A DNA stretch of 42,750 bases, taken from positions 1 to 42,750 of the forward strand of contig JANJWP010000024.1 in the NCBI GenBank assembly GCA_024709505.1, read 5' to 3'. The stretch comes from Candidatus Altimarinota bacterium. GTDB taxonomy: Bacteria; Patescibacteriota; Gracilibacteria; BD1-5; UBA2023. How positions within the stretch are numbered: the stretch's first letter is position 1; each line of letters begins with the position of its first letter. The position numbers were made by a program, and so were the translations under genes. Below, in pieces: positions 20,867 through 30,563 of this stretch. The notes beneath the pieces were generated by a model, which ran no database searches, was not told the origin of the DNA, and was given only the letters and a program-made list of their open reading frames with translations.

Positions 20867-20876
20867 AGCGACAGGA

Positions 20877-22604
20877 TTAGAAGTGCGTCTGGGCGCGAAG
20901 CATTCTCGCGTATTTGCCATCGCGGATGAGAAGTTCTTCGTGCGTTCCGCTTTCGGCGACGGCCCCGTTTTCTATGACGAGGATGACGTCGGCCTGTTGG
21001 ACCGTTTTGAGACGGTGGGCGATAATGAAGACCGTCTTGTTCCGGAACAATTCTTGAAACGATCTGGTAATGGCTTCTTCGCTCAGGCTGTCGAGAGCGC
21101 TGGTAGGCTCGTCGAGAAAAAGGATATCCGGGTTCTTTAAAAACGTTTTCGCGATGGCGATGCGCTGTTTTTGTCCTCCGGAAAGCTTCACTCCGCGTTC
21201 GCCGATTTCGGTATCGAGTCCGTTTGGAAAATCGAAAACGAAATTCGCTTCGGCCTTCGCGAGCGCCGTCCGGATTTCCGCCTCAGACGCTTCCGACTGG
21301 CTTCCGTAGGCGAGATTGTCACGAATGGAACCGTCGAATACCGAAGGATCCTGCGATAAATACCCCACGTGCGGATAGAGCGAAGAAAGATTTACGCTCT
21401 TCGTGTCGAATCCGTCGATGGCGACCGAGCCGGAAGTAGGAAACAGGAATCCGCACGCGAGCTTTACGATCGTCGTCTTTCCGGCTCAGGATTCCCCCAC
21501 GAACGCGTACCGCTTCCCGGATTCGAAAACGAAATCGAAATCGGAAACGACACTCCCTCATTCGGCGTAAGAGAAAGAAACGTTCGAGAAGACGATTTTT
21601 CCGGAGTTGAAAGCGAATTTTTCTCCGGAGGCGAGATTCGGCGTTTTGGGCGCTCAGTCAAGCCGATTCCAGAGCTGTTCGATATTGACGATGCTGTCGG
21701 TAAAACGGACGTACGTCTCGGAGATGTCGGAAACGGTGCTCGAAAAGACTCAAATCAAGGTGATGAGGAAGATGATTTCGGGAAGTTCGACGGCACCGGA
21801 GAGATACGCATGACCAAGCTTCCAATACGTAAACGCGATGACGGCGTAGGTGAATACCCTGATTCCCTGGAAGATAAGCATTTGCGCTCCGAATTGAATG
21901 CGGTTGGCCACTCCGTATTCTCCTATTTTTTCATCGAGAGCGGCAATTTCCGTATCGCGGGCGAGGGATTGTACGACCTCGATTCTGGAATGTATGGCAC
22001 GGATAAGCCGGCGGTCGTATTCGGTAACGGTTCTCGCCCGGGTTTCCTTATATTTCTTAAGCCTTCCGTTAAAGTAGGCGACGTTCGCAGCGATGAGCGA
22101 AAATCCGAGGAGCGCGGCCAAAAGGATTTCGACCGGCTGCCTGGAAAGAAGAACGAACGTCGGAATTCCGACGACAACGAATTTCGTCGCCTGCTCGAAA
22201 AAGGATTCGAGACCGTCGAGCCACGCGCGACCGCCTTTGTCGATAAGGGAAAAGGTTCGGGCACTCCCGAGCGTTTCGGCATAGTTATTGTCGAGTTCGA
22301 GAACCATCGGAAGATACCGGTGATGGAGGTATTTCCATCCTTCCGTTTTCAGTTGCGGAAGCCCCGTATGACGTATCGCCCAAACGAAAACGTAATAAGC
22401 GACTATCGAGATGGAAAAAGCGCCGACGAGGGCTTCGAACCCGGGAACATCCCGTTCGAGAAGGCGTTTCGAAAATTCGGAGAGCAAAAAACTCAACGCC
22501 AATCCTCCGAACGTGAGAAAAACGACGTATCGGAAAACGTAGAAAAAGAGATTTTTCGGCTGAATGAAGAACGGCTTGAAGAAAAGCCTGATTTTAGAAT
22601 CCAT
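20877..22604 (-). CDS. ABC exporter, fused membrane and ATPase domains
   Basis: 575 residues, the normal length of a half-size type IV exporter. Residues 1-315 form the six-helix membrane domain. The ATPase then has Walker A GESGAGKT, a Q-loop region GYLSQDPSVFDGSIRDNLAYG, signature LSGGQKQRIAIAK, Walker B ILFLDEPTSALD and H-loop FIIAHRL. Four TGAs are read as Gly. The one at 21486-21488 (residue 373) is the invariant second glycine of Walker A, which is strong proof of the code. It heads the ABC-2 operon. Substrate unknown; homologues export lipids, peptides or drugs. No C39 peptidase domain is seen. Confidence 0.9.
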
Positions 22605-22642
22605 ATCCCAAAGAAAACGATGCGTGGAAAAGATATGGATCC

Positions 22643-23800
22643 TTATACCCCGACGAGCCGGGTCACGACTTCCATTTTGGCTTCGATTTTCGCGTTCATT
22701 TTCGCCGCGCCCTTTCGAAGGACCTCTTCGACGAATTCGGGATTGTTCTTAAGCGATTCGTAGCGGTCGCGAATGGGCTTGAGATATTCGAGAAGGATTT
22801 CGAGAAGTTCCATTTTGGCGTGACCGTATCCGTAGCCGGTTCCCTTTTCGAATTTCTCGCGCATGGCTGCGAGGCGTTCCGGCGTGGCGAAGACCTTGGC
22901 AAGAGCGTAAACGTCGTTGTCGAGCGGCTTGGGGTCGTCGAGCCCTTCGGAGCCGGTAACGATTTGGGCGATCTTTTTCTTGAGCGTCTTTTCGTCGTCG
23001 AACACGCCGAGAAAGTTGTCGTACGACTTGCTCATTTTGCGCCCGTCGATACCGGGCAGGGTTTCGACGGCTTTTTCGACGTGGGCGACGGGTTCTTTAA
23101 AGACGTCTTGCCCGTAGGTCTTATTGAAGGCGCGAGCGATGTCGCGGGCCATTTCAAGGTGCTGGATTTGGTCTTTCCCTACCGGCACGACGTCAGTGTC
23201 GTAGGCGAGGATGTCGGCCGCCATGAGGATGGGGTACGTGAAGGTGGCCATGTTGAGATTGTTTTCAAATCGTCGGACAACATCATTCAGCTTTTCTTTT
23301 CATGCACTGATTTTTTCCTCCATTTCTTCAATATTTCGACGTAGGTTCTTTTCATGATTTCCACCGGTCCCACGTGATCAGGTAAGTCTTAGAAAATCTT
23401 CATAGACTTCATTCCGTCATTCATGATGTGCTATAACACGGAACAAATCTTCTCTTTCTTGCTGAAAATCCTTATATGAATGCGCCCTCAGCATCAGCGA
23501 ATACGGCGTCACGCTTCCTAAAACCCAGTTGAGTTTTGGGATGAGCGCGATGTCCGACTGGCGAAAAATACTGATTTCGGTATCCGGTCCGTGAACGGCG
23601 AGATACGTGAGCGCGAGCTCAAACGACTGCTTGCGGAGTTTTTCGCCGTCGTGCACGCTTGTGAGCGCGTGGAGATCGGCGATGAAAATGGCGGCGTCGT
23701 TGCCGCGGGCCAAGCGGTCGAACGGCAAAACGGCTCAAACGAGGTTGCCCAAATGCATCGACGTGCCGGTGGGCTTTACGCCGGTGAGAATCTTTTTCAT
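22643..23800 (-). CDS. trpS: Tryptophanyl-tRNA synthetase with a ~65-residue AT-rich insertion
   Basis: 385 residues; bacterial TrpS is usually about 330. The N-terminus has KKILTGVKPTGTSMHLGN (the HIGH-type motif) with a TGA as the glycine after GNLV. The catalytic half continues with TFTYPILMAADIL, VGKDQIQHLE and GRKMSKSYDN (KMSKS). Between RAHSYKDF and NLNMATFTYP lies an in-frame segment of about 65 residues (23262-23470). It is markedly AT-richer than its surroundings, contains three TGAs and encodes a charged, coiled-coil-like helix. The normal spacing here is a short linker. No stop interrupts the whole frame if UGA=Gly. Stop TAA. Confidence 0.9.
23262..23470 (-). other. AT-rich in-frame insertion within trpS
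   Basis: About 200 bp of clearly lower GC than flanking trpS sequence, in frame, with no stop if UGA=Gly. The encoded stretch is charged and helical (NIEEMEEKISAGKEKLNDVV). No inverted terminal repeats or intein motifs are visible. Boundaries are estimated from where TrpS conservation stops and resumes. Confidence 0.6.
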
Positions 23801-23818
23801 AATCGAAAAGTTTGGAAT

Positions 23819-24607
23819 TTAACGGGAGTATACGGAGGAAATCCATTCGAGAAAGTCCTTCGTTGCCGGAAGCATGGTCGAAAGCCCGTGCCCAAGTCCG
23901 GCGTATTCGCGGTATTCGATGTCGTTTTCTGGAAATTCGCGGCGGAGTTTTTCGAAATATTCTGCCGTTTTCTTATAGAAAATGCTTCGGTCTTCGGTTC
24001 CGTGAGCAAGAAATACGCGAACGTCTTTCAGCGCTTCGGTTTCGAGAAAAGGGGTCAGTCAAAGCGCGTCTTCGAACTGCGATTTCCATACCGGCAAATC
24101 GATGCCCCGGTATTGCGAAGAAAATCCGCGCCGAATCGAGGCGAGAAAATCTTCGACCGTTTCTTCTTTTACGCCGCGTTTTCCAAAAGAACGGTAATCG
24201 GTAACCGGGTAGAAGAGTCCGATAGTCCGAATTTCCGGACAAAATTTCGGAAGGAGCGGAACGACTCATCCGCCGTAGGACATTCAAAGGAAAACGATAT
24301 CAGAGTAATCAAGAACTACGTCGTCTCAGGAATATGCGGAAGTCCAGGTTCCTCATTGCGAATATTTTCGCGCATCCAGAAGCGTTTTAATCGAATTCAT
24401 CGGGGTGAATTCCCCTTCCGAACGGCAAAATCCGTAGTATTCGGGAACGAGCACGTCGTACCCCGCGTCCGTGAGGAGCGAAGCGTTTCGAAGAGCGCCC
24501 ACGTCGATAAGGTTTGGCGCGCCGATGGCAACGATGATGAGTTTTCCATTCGAATTGGCGCTTCGGTACAACGAGGCGACCAATCCGTTCTTTACGAGGG
24601 TTTGCAT
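23819..24607 (-). CDS. Alpha/beta hydrolase (serine hydrolase)
   Basis: 262 residues. An alpha/beta-hydrolase fold is suggested by KLIIVAIGAPNLID, LTDAGYDVLVPEYYGFCRSEGEF, the nucleophile elbow G108-M-S110-Y-G and the late catalytic His in YAGLGHG (His240); the acid is probably in VFLAHGTEDRSI. Five TGAs are in frame. The one at 24284-24286 is the first glycine of the GxSxG elbow and others give a GG pair after it, confirming UGA=Gly. Members of this group include acyl-peptide hydrolase-like peptidases and esterases. It ends 19 bp before trpS on the same strand. Stop TAA. Confidence 0.82.
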
Positions 24608-24653
24608 GGGAAAAATACGATGGAATAAAGGGATTTTTCGGAATCGGGAATTT

Positions 24654-25457
24654 TTACGAAGGAACACCCAGATTCACGAGCATCATGCAATTCTTATCAA
24701 TGGCGCGAACATCGCCCTTCCGATATAAGGAATTGAGCGGCGAACAGAATTCCGAATTCACGAACACGTCGTTTTTAAAATTCTGCGCGAGTTGGGCGGA
24801 TTCGTCGAGATAGTTTTGAATGAAATAGTATGCCCCGGCCAAACCGAACGCCCGAGCGATTATCTGCAGCGCGTCGGCGGAAATATCGCACTTTCTCCGG
24901 TCGAGGAGCTCCCGAATGTCGGATTCGCGAAACGGCTCGCTCGCGTCGCAAAGCTCCGGAAGGTCGATTCCAATATCCGAAAACGTCGAAAGTCGTGCGG
25001 ACGGATCGTCGATCTTCAATTGTGACGAATAGAGCGAACGGATACCGGCAAGGTCGGATTCACGGCGGTTCGAATCGTATTCCGGTCCGACGAGGATTCC
25101 CCTATCGGCTAAGAGATACGTCACCCGAACGGGCACGACCGAAGAAAGGAATTTCACTGCGGAAACCGTGCCTTCGTATTTCGCGCGAAAGCGGGCGGGA
25201 ACGTCCTGGAACGAAGCGTAGTCGCCCCGGATTCCGCCGGTGGATTTATCGTAGATGGGGCAAATCGTCGCGTATGCTTGGACGATTTCTCCGGATCTCA
25301 CCATGGTGAGCACGTTTTTAGTGGTTTCCCGTGTGTTGAAAGATACGGATCTTACGTTCGGACTTTTGGAAACGAAGGCCTGCTTGGAAATTTCGAGTGC
25401 TTTTGCGGCGGATTTGAGCGACGGTGCGGTGGTAACCAGAGTTTCAAGAGTTTTCAT
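24654..25457 (-). CDS. Unknown soluble protein downstream of a putative attenuator
   Basis: 267 residues, no family recognised. No signal peptide or membrane segment. An N-terminal helix-rich part (SLKSAAKALEISKQAF) resembles a small DNA-binding-like helical bundle but lacks decisive motifs. The middle has VPVRVTYLLADRGILVGPEYD, and two Cys lie near the C-terminus. No in-frame TGA, no Shine-Dalgarno, stop TAA. About 300 nt upstream is a strong promoter, followed by a leader ORF and a terminator/antiterminator arrangement (25634-25789), so expression may be attenuated. The function cannot be inferred from its neighbours. Confidence 0.6.
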   Translation of the reverse strand: MKTLETLVTTAPSLKSAAKALEISKQAFVSKSPNVRSVSFNTRETTKNVLTMVRSGEIVQAYATICPIYDKSTGGIRGDYASFQDVPARFRAKYEGTVSAVKFLSSVVPVRVTYLLADRGILVGPEYDSNRRESDLAGIRSLYSSQLKIDDPSARLSTFSDIGIDLPELCDASEPFRESDIRELLDRRKCDISADALQIIARAFGLAGAYYFIQNYLDESAQLAQNFKNDVFVNSEFCSPLNSLYRKGDVRAIDKNCMMLVNLGVPS

Positions 25458-25633
25458 ACGAAAAAAAAGGGGGGGGAATAAAAAGGCCGGCGGGGATGTC
25501 CCATCGGCCAAAAGAAGTTTTTTGCGCGTCGCGCGGAAAAATCCTATCGCCAATGGGAAAGGAAGTGGTGCCAGATATTGATGAAAGGGAATTTGGGTTT
25601 CATAGATCGGTGCGAAACGAATGGGCGGATAAA

Positions 25634-25711
25634 AAAATCCCGGAAGGCGGACCTTTCGGGATTTTCGTCTTTTAAGCGCTCTGTTGGCCTATGACAAAAC
25701 CTCCCGGAAGG
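25634..25711 (-). promoter_or_regulatory. Putative transcription attenuator (mutually exclusive hairpins)
   Basis: Reading on the minus strand there are three elements. Element 1 is CCTTCCGGGA (25711-25702), element 2 is TCCCGAAAGG (25661-25652) and element 3 is CCTTCCGGGA (25647-25638). Elements 2 and 3 form a terminator stem flanked by AAAATCCCG / CGGGATTTT (25665-25657 and 25642-25634) and followed by a run of seven T. Elements 1 and 2 can pair instead. Element 1 overlaps the last codons of the leader ORF at 25689-25754. The promoter is 25761-25789. It regulates either the 25457 gene downstream or read-through from the JAMM gene upstream. Confidence 0.55.
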
Positions 25712-25754
25712 TCGGGACGGAATGCCAAGAGGTGAATGAAAGGCGGGTGTTCAT
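25689..25754 (-). CDS. Candidate 21-residue leader peptide
   Basis: The frame begins with ATG 6 nt after the -10 box of a near-consensus promoter and ends at TAG. It encodes a peptide containing SFTSWHS, then PTFREVLS. A Trp-His pair preceded by Ser/Thr codons could be a sensing stretch, but the codon run is not as extreme as in classical trp or his leaders. Supported by position only. Confidence 0.35.
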   Translation of the reverse strand: MNTRLSFTSWHSVPTFREVLS

Positions 25755-25760
25755 GACCAA

Positions 25761-25789
25761 ATAGTACCCGCTCGGCCGGATTTTGTCAA
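25761..25789 (-). promoter_or_regulatory. Near-consensus promoter ahead of the leader/attenuator
   Basis: Minus strand TTGACA (25789-25784), exactly 17 bp, TACTAT (25766-25761). This is the best sigma70-type promoter match in the window. Confidence 0.7.
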
Positions 25790-25810
25790 AACGAATCGTG
25801 TCGTGCCCGA

Positions 25811-27880
25811 TTATTCCCCGCTCCCCAAAACGATATTCACCGGACGCAAATCGGGTTCGAAGACCGTTTTTCCATGCCGCACCTTTCGGGAAAGGTGGAG
25901 GAGCCTTCCGCGCGAATCGCAAAGTCAAAGTTCCGCCGATTTGGCAACGCCTACCCGGGAAATGAAGCGCCTTCTCCGCAACGCTTCGCGCTCGGAAATC
26001 CGAAGGAGCTTCCATGCCGTGAGAAGGTAGTCGCGGGAAGCGCCGAAATCTTTTCCGGCAAGCACGAGCGAATTCGGAAAATCTTTGGCGGAAGCGGCAA
26101 CCGGAGGCGTCATTTGGTTCGCGATGACGAACGGCACGATTTCGAGACTTGGGGAATCTTCGAATTTTCCGGGGGCGGAATCGGGATGGTTGATATCGCC
26201 GTCGCTCGGTCAAAGCGGGCCTCCGGGATGCTTGTGCCAGTTGAAAAAATCGAGCGCGTGAGGGAAGGGATTGGAATTTCCGGATTCTTCGGCCGCACGC
26301 CTCGAAGCCGAAAGAAAGAGCGTTCGTTCCGCTTCGGGAAAATCGCGGAACGCCTTTGAAAAATGCTCGGTCGCATACGGTTCCCAAGCGTCCGGCCGAA
26401 TCGAAAACTCGACCGACGTCGCGTCGATTTGCTCGAAAGGCGGATTCGCGAGATTTTTCAAAGGCAGGCGTCCATCATGAGCGGCGTATCCGCTCGAAAA
26501 CCAAAACCCTCCGGTTTCACGGTTTTGCGAAACCGTTTTCGGGTGTTCCAATTGCCGAAAGATGCTTTCGGCGTCCGAACGCGACAAAACATACGTCCCA
26601 AGGTCGCGGAGTTCGCGAGCCTTCGCTTTTTCGCGGAAATGGGCGAATTCGTAGTAAGCGTCCGAAAGGGCCGCGTCGAATTCTCCACGGTTTTGGTTTG
26701 ATCCGCCGGAGAGCGGACGGGTCGTAACGAAACGTTCCTTTTCAGCCTCAATCCAAACGAACCGAAGGCTTGAGCCCGTCGCGTTCGGTTCGAGGGAAAC
26801 CCGAAATTCTCAAGAAATCGAAGGGATCGTTTCGAAACGAGGTTCGGTCGAAACGTTCGGAAGAACGGATTGGAAGGATTGGGGCTGGGGGGAACGATCC
26901 AATGGGCGGCGTATCGGGCGGCGGTTTCTCTTCGACGGACGGTGGCGGAACCATTTCCACCACAAAGCGGCAACCCCCGAAACGGCAAGCGCCGGAGCCA
27001 GCCAAGGCAAGGAAATTCCGGAGGGATTTTGAGCATGTGGAACATGGGCGTCGGAATTCCGGGCATCTTGAACCGGAGCCTCCTCCAAATCCTCCGGACG
27101 ATTTCCCATCGCGTCGGCCACGATCGCCGCATCGTCAATGCCGGAGGAACCATACGCCCGAAGCAGGACATTTTCGATTTCTTCGGAGGAAAGCGAGCGC
27201 GTGACCGATTCGAATGCTTCTTTGGAAAATCCGTTCGGAAAAAAACCGAGGTCATTCATCGCGGAAACGATTTTTCCATTCGGATCGGCAACGAAGGCTG
27301 AGACGTGGGGAACTTCGGCATTCAATCGCGCCGATTCGGAAAGCGGGACTCCTGCGGAAAGCCCCTCGACGCGGCGGACCGATTGCTCGAGCGTAACGTA
27401 GGATTGGTTCGGGTGGTCTTCGCGAACGTCGTCGAAGATTTTCCGAACGTCGTCGGCAGTCAGCGAATCCGTCTCCCCCACCGAAGCGGAACTGGAAAAC
27501 GGGAGCGCATGGGCGTTTCAAGAAGGGGACGGCGAAATGAATTCCTCGGCAATTTCGACGGCTTCGGCCGAAGGAAGGGCGAGAATCGCGGAGACGCACG
27601 CCGCGGTGGCGAGCGCGATTTTCGTAGCGTTTCCATGTTCTTTGGACGACCGAAAAAGGCTCTCCAACGCAAAAAACGTTCCGATTCCGCCCAAGACGCT
27701 CCGACATGCGACGGCTCATCCAGCAACGGCGAACATTCACGAAGAGGCGGCAATTGCGGCGCCCGAAGCGAGCGCGATCCCCACCGCAAAGCGGACTTTT
27801 GCGGTGGTTTTCCAAACGTCGCGGAAACATTCGATCCCAAAGGATGGAACGGGGATGTCGGACAGGGACGAAACGGTCAT
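25811..27880 (-). CDS. Membrane-anchored JAMM/JAB metalloprotease-like protein 1
   Basis: 689 residues with six TGAs read as Gly. Hydrophobic segments lie at about 30-75 and 87-104 (the second resembles a signal peptide, ending LPSAEA). An outer domain follows with a helical motif (DDVRKIFDDV, then YVTLEQSVRRVEGL, about 140-240). A membrane helix (290-311) and a basic stop-transfer (HRPSKRNRR) place the C-terminus inside. The C-terminal JAMM domain has HKHPGGPL(G)PSDGD near residues 548-561, a perfect HxH-x7-SxxD zinc site. The TGA inside it must be an amino acid. JAMM enzymes cleave ubiquitin-like isopeptide bonds. It is a paralogue of the protein at 36121-38691. The ATG directly follows an in-frame TAA, fixing the start. 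Stop TAA. Confidence 0.82.
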
Positions 27881-27943
27881 TTTTTACGATTTGGAAATAT
27901 GCAATCAAACCTACTTCCCTCCGGTACGGAAACCCAAGAAAAA

Positions 27944-27962
27944 TCCCGGAAATATTCCGGGA
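27944..27962 (-). promoter_or_regulatory. Terminator-like palindrome in the JAMM 1 leader
   Basis: TCCCGGAA / TTCCGGGA with a 3-nt loop, followed on the minus strand by TTTTTCTT, 64 nt before the JAMM 1 ATG. The plus-strand neighbour points away, so no upstream minus-strand gene needs this terminator; it may attenuate JAMM 1. A TTGTCA-like box lies further upstream near 28018, and TTGATT-16-TAAAAA directly abuts the ATG. Confidence 0.45.
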
Positions 27963-28070
27963 CAATGGAAAAATCCCCCCTATTTTCCCTCAAAGATTTC
28001 CAATTTTATTTTGACAAATTCGTCGTTACGCGCAAAAAACGATAGCCACCAACACAAAAAAGGAGCCGGA

Positions 28071-28238
28071 ATGCCAAAGGATTTTTTATCGCAGGAATCG
28101 GAAGACTGCCTTTCTCAAGACGAAGTCGATCGGATGCTTCGTCCAGTGCCTACCGCCATCGCGCACCACGGTCCGACCGAATCAGAGACGCGCGAAGCGG
28201 AAGAAAAGGCAACTCGCGACACCAAACCCGCAGGATGA
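28071..28238 (+). CDS. 55-residue protein with strong RBS and apparent TGA stop
   Basis: No family recognised. AAAAAAGGAG lies 5 nt before the ATG. The N-terminal half has LSQDEVDRML, which resembles the short LSQxEIDALL peptide at the N-terminus of FliM; no flagellar genes are present, so this may be chance. The rest is acidic and disordered. The frame ends at TGA (28236-28238), and an intrinsic terminator begins 35 bp later. Reading TGA as Gly would extend it through the terminator for about 39 codons. The coding call rests on RBS, length and terminator. Confidence 0.55.
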   Translation: MPKDFLSQESEDCLSQDEVDRMLRPVPTAIAHHGPTESETREAEEKATRDTKPAG

Positions 28239-28272
28239 TCGACTCTGAGGAGACGATTGTCCGCACTCATCC

Positions 28273-28302
28273 AACCCCTCCCCCGCGGAGGGGTTTTCTT
28301 TT
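28273..28302 (+). terminator. Intrinsic terminator after the 55-residue gene
   Basis: A 9-bp stem AACCCCTCC / GGAGGGGTT, loop CCCGC, followed by TTTTCTTTT. Confidence 0.85.
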
Positions 28303-28336
28303 GCCCGTTTTACCGTGACTCGGGAAGGGTTTTCGC

Positions 28337-28435
28337 TATAATGCGCAGGTTTTATGCGTAAAGGTCGGACGGAAAGGTTCGGTTTCGGCGATTTTCCGGG
28401 ACCGGCATGAGCCGGAACGAACCTTTCCGTCCGAC
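28337..28435 (+). promoter_or_regulatory. argS promoter -10 and long leader stem-loop
   Basis: TATAAT at 28337-28342 has only a weak -35. The predicted 5' UTR contains an 18-bp perfect inverted repeat (left arm 28364-28381, right arm 28418-28435). Its apical part holds a smaller CCGGC / GCCGG hairpin. No T-run follows, so it is not a terminator. The ATG lies 28 nt after the stem. It may control argS by mRNA stability or ligand/protein binding. Confidence 0.55.
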
Positions 28436-28462
28436 AAAAGTCGTCACACACCTCCAAGCATT

Positions 28463-30538
28463 ATGGCAAATTCCGTCCACAACCTTTCCACGTTCTGCGA
28501 AGCCTCGCTTTCGAAGATGGCCTCCACCCGCGACGCCGTCCGCGCGGAGCGTTCGGAGCGCGGAACCGTGGCGAAATACGACTTCATCGCGCTCATCCGC
28601 GGCTCCGTAACGGCCGACATTGCCGAGGAGTTCAAAAACGACCTCCCGCTTTTTGAAATCCAGTTCATCGACCGCGCGCAATTCGGCGCGGACGTGGTTT
28701 TCAAATCGACCGAACTCATCAAGGCCGACAAGAACCGCTACATGGGGGAAATCTGCCCCAACCTCGTAAAGGCGCTCGAGACCGTCGAAAAAGACACTGC
28801 GAAACTTTTCGAAAAAGTCGAACAGAAGGGCATCTACGTCAACGCCAGATTCGGTACCGCCTTCCTCTTTTCCGAACTCGCCAACCTCGAATCCCAAGGA
28901 TCCCGCTTCGGCGAAAATGCCGAAGGCGCCGGAAAGGACGTGGTCGTCGAATATTCCTCCCCCAACGCAGCCAAGCACCTGCATGCCGGACATATCCGTT
29001 CGACCATCATCGGGCACGTGCTTGGAAACCTCTACGACGCGGCCGGATACACCGTCCACCGCATCAACTACCTCAACGACTGGGGAGGCGTGGGATTCCT
29101 TTTGGAAGGACTTTCCCGCCAGCAAGCGGACGTGGAAAAATTCGAAAATAAGAACGATCTGCTCTTCGGTATCTATTCCACCTTCCGCAAGGGACAAAAA
29201 TTCGCCGCTTCCGCCGAAGAATACGCCAAAATGACCGCCGAAGACGCCGCCGAGCTCGCAAGCGTTTTCGGGGACGTTTCGACCTTCGAAAAAATGGTCG
29301 CTTCGTTCGCCGATTTCAAAACGAAATCCGACGCGCGCTTCGCCGGGCTCGAATCCGGTTCGGACGAAGACTTCGCCGACTGGCAGAAAATCATAGCGTG
29401 GAGCCTCGCCGACTTTGAAAAATTCTATGAAATTCTCGACATCCGCCACGATTACCTTACCTCCGAGGCGCTCTACGCCAACCTCGGTCGCGACTTGGTA
29501 AAAGAATCGGTCGCGAAGGGTTCGGTAGTGCTTTTCGACCGCGCGAGGGCCGATGCCGAAATCGCGTCGATCAATGCCGAACGTACCGCGGGAATCCTTT
29601 CCGACGAAGTGGCGGACAAGCTCGTGGGCGAAGTCGAAGCCGACGTCGGCGCGTACGTCGTTCCGCTCGAAAACCGCGAACGCTACGTCGTTCTCAAAGG
29701 CAACGAATCCACTATCTACGCCACCCGCGACCTCGCCGCACTGAAAAACCGCGCCGAAATATTCGAACCCGTCAAAATGGTCTACGAAGTCGGCCAAGAA
29801 CAGCAGGACCACTTCCAAAAACTCTTCGAATCTTCCAGGAAGATCGGTTTCGGCGAAGGCATCGACCTCTGCCACGTCTACCACGGCTACTACGTCAACG
29901 AAGAAACTAAGAAAAAGCTTTCAAGCCGCGACGGAGCGTCGAACATCATGAAGCTCCTCACCGATACCGTCGCCTATTTCGAGGCGAAATACGAAGGGAA
30001 CTCCGAATTTTCCGCCGAAGAAAAACGCCGGACCGCCCGCGCCCTCGGAGTCGGTTCGATCGTGTTCAACGACCTCAAGCGCGACAAAAAATCGCCCGTA
30101 GGGATATCCAACGATACCCAAAAAACGATTCGGGCGTTCGAAGAAGCCGGAGGTGCGTACGTCATCTACGCTTCCTGTCGCGCGAAAAGCATTCTCCGGA
30201 AATACGGAAAACCGATAGCGAGCGTAGCGGAAATCGTCGCGGCGAGCGGAAAGGAAAACTCCGTCGGCGCGCTCGACCTCTTGGACGTCGAAGCCGACCT
30301 TATCAAAAAGCTTCTCGACTTCCCCAACGTGGTCGAAAAAGCGGCGAAAAACGACGATCCCGTCCGCGTTACCGAATACCTTTTGAACCTTTCGGGACTC
30401 TACAATTCCTATTACAACGCCGTTCCGGTCTTGAAGGGCGAGAACGTCGAGGCCCGTCTTGCCATCGCCCGCGACACCGCACGCGTCATCGATAACGGAT
30501 TGGCGTTGCTGCACATCGAGACGCTCGAAAGAATTTAA
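28463..30538 (+). CDS. argS: Arginyl-tRNA synthetase
   Basis: 691 residues, class I synthetase charging tRNA-Arg in the cytoplasm. An N-terminal tRNA-binding domain (about 1-150) precedes the catalytic core: VEYSSPNAAKHLHAGHIRST contains the HIGH-type HAGH, then the INYLNDWGG motif. A middle insertion of about 90 residues (240-330) makes it longer than the usual 550-600. Then come YEVGQEQQDHFQ and KLSSRDG (KMSKS equivalent), with the anticodon-binding domain at the end. Codon use is strongly biased to C-ending codons, as expected for high expression, and no TGA occurs in 691 codons. Stop TAA. A structured leader precedes it. Confidence 0.93.
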   Translation: MANSVHNLSTFCEASLSKMASTRDAVRAERSERGTVAKYDFIALIRGSVTADIAEEFKNDLPLFEIQFIDRAQFGADVVFKSTELIKADKNRYMGEICPNLVKALETVEKDTAKLFEKVEQKGIYVNARFGTAFLFSELANLESQGSRFGENAEGAGKDVVVEYSSPNAAKHLHAGHIRSTIIGHVLGNLYDAAGYTVHRINYLNDWGGVGFLLEGLSRQQADVEKFENKNDLLFGIYSTFRKGQKFAASAEEYAKMTAEDAAELASVFGDVSTFEKMVASFADFKTKSDARFAGLESGSDEDFADWQKIIAWSLADFEKFYEILDIRHDYLTSEALYANLGRDLVKESVAKGSVVLFDRARADAEIASINAERTAGILSDEVADKLVGEVEADVGAYVVPLENRERYVVLKGNESTIYATRDLAALKNRAEIFEPVKMVYEVGQEQQDHFQKLFESSRKIGFGEGIDLCHVYHGYYVNEETKKKLSSRDGASNIMKLLTDTVAYFEAKYEGNSEFSAEEKRRTARALGVGSIVFNDLKRDKKSPVGISNDTQKTIRAFEEAGGAYVIYASCRAKSILRKYGKPIASVAEIVAASGKENSVGALDLLDVEADLIKKLLDFPNVVEKAAKNDDPVRVTEYLLNLSGLYNSYYNAVPVLKGENVEARLAIARDTARVIDNGLALLHIETLERI

Positions 30539-30563
30539 ACCGGATTTTTTCAACTGCCAGACC

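Noticed and set aside
4113-24607. TGA as tryptophan or selenocysteine
   Set aside because: TGA sits on invariant glycines (Walker A, GxSxG) while TGG supplies conserved Trp; no SECIS-like need and too many sites.
28352-29884. A 510-codon minus-strand frame opposite argS
   Set aside because: Codon-bias shadow of argS with no recognisable motif; the plus strand carries all ArgS signatures.
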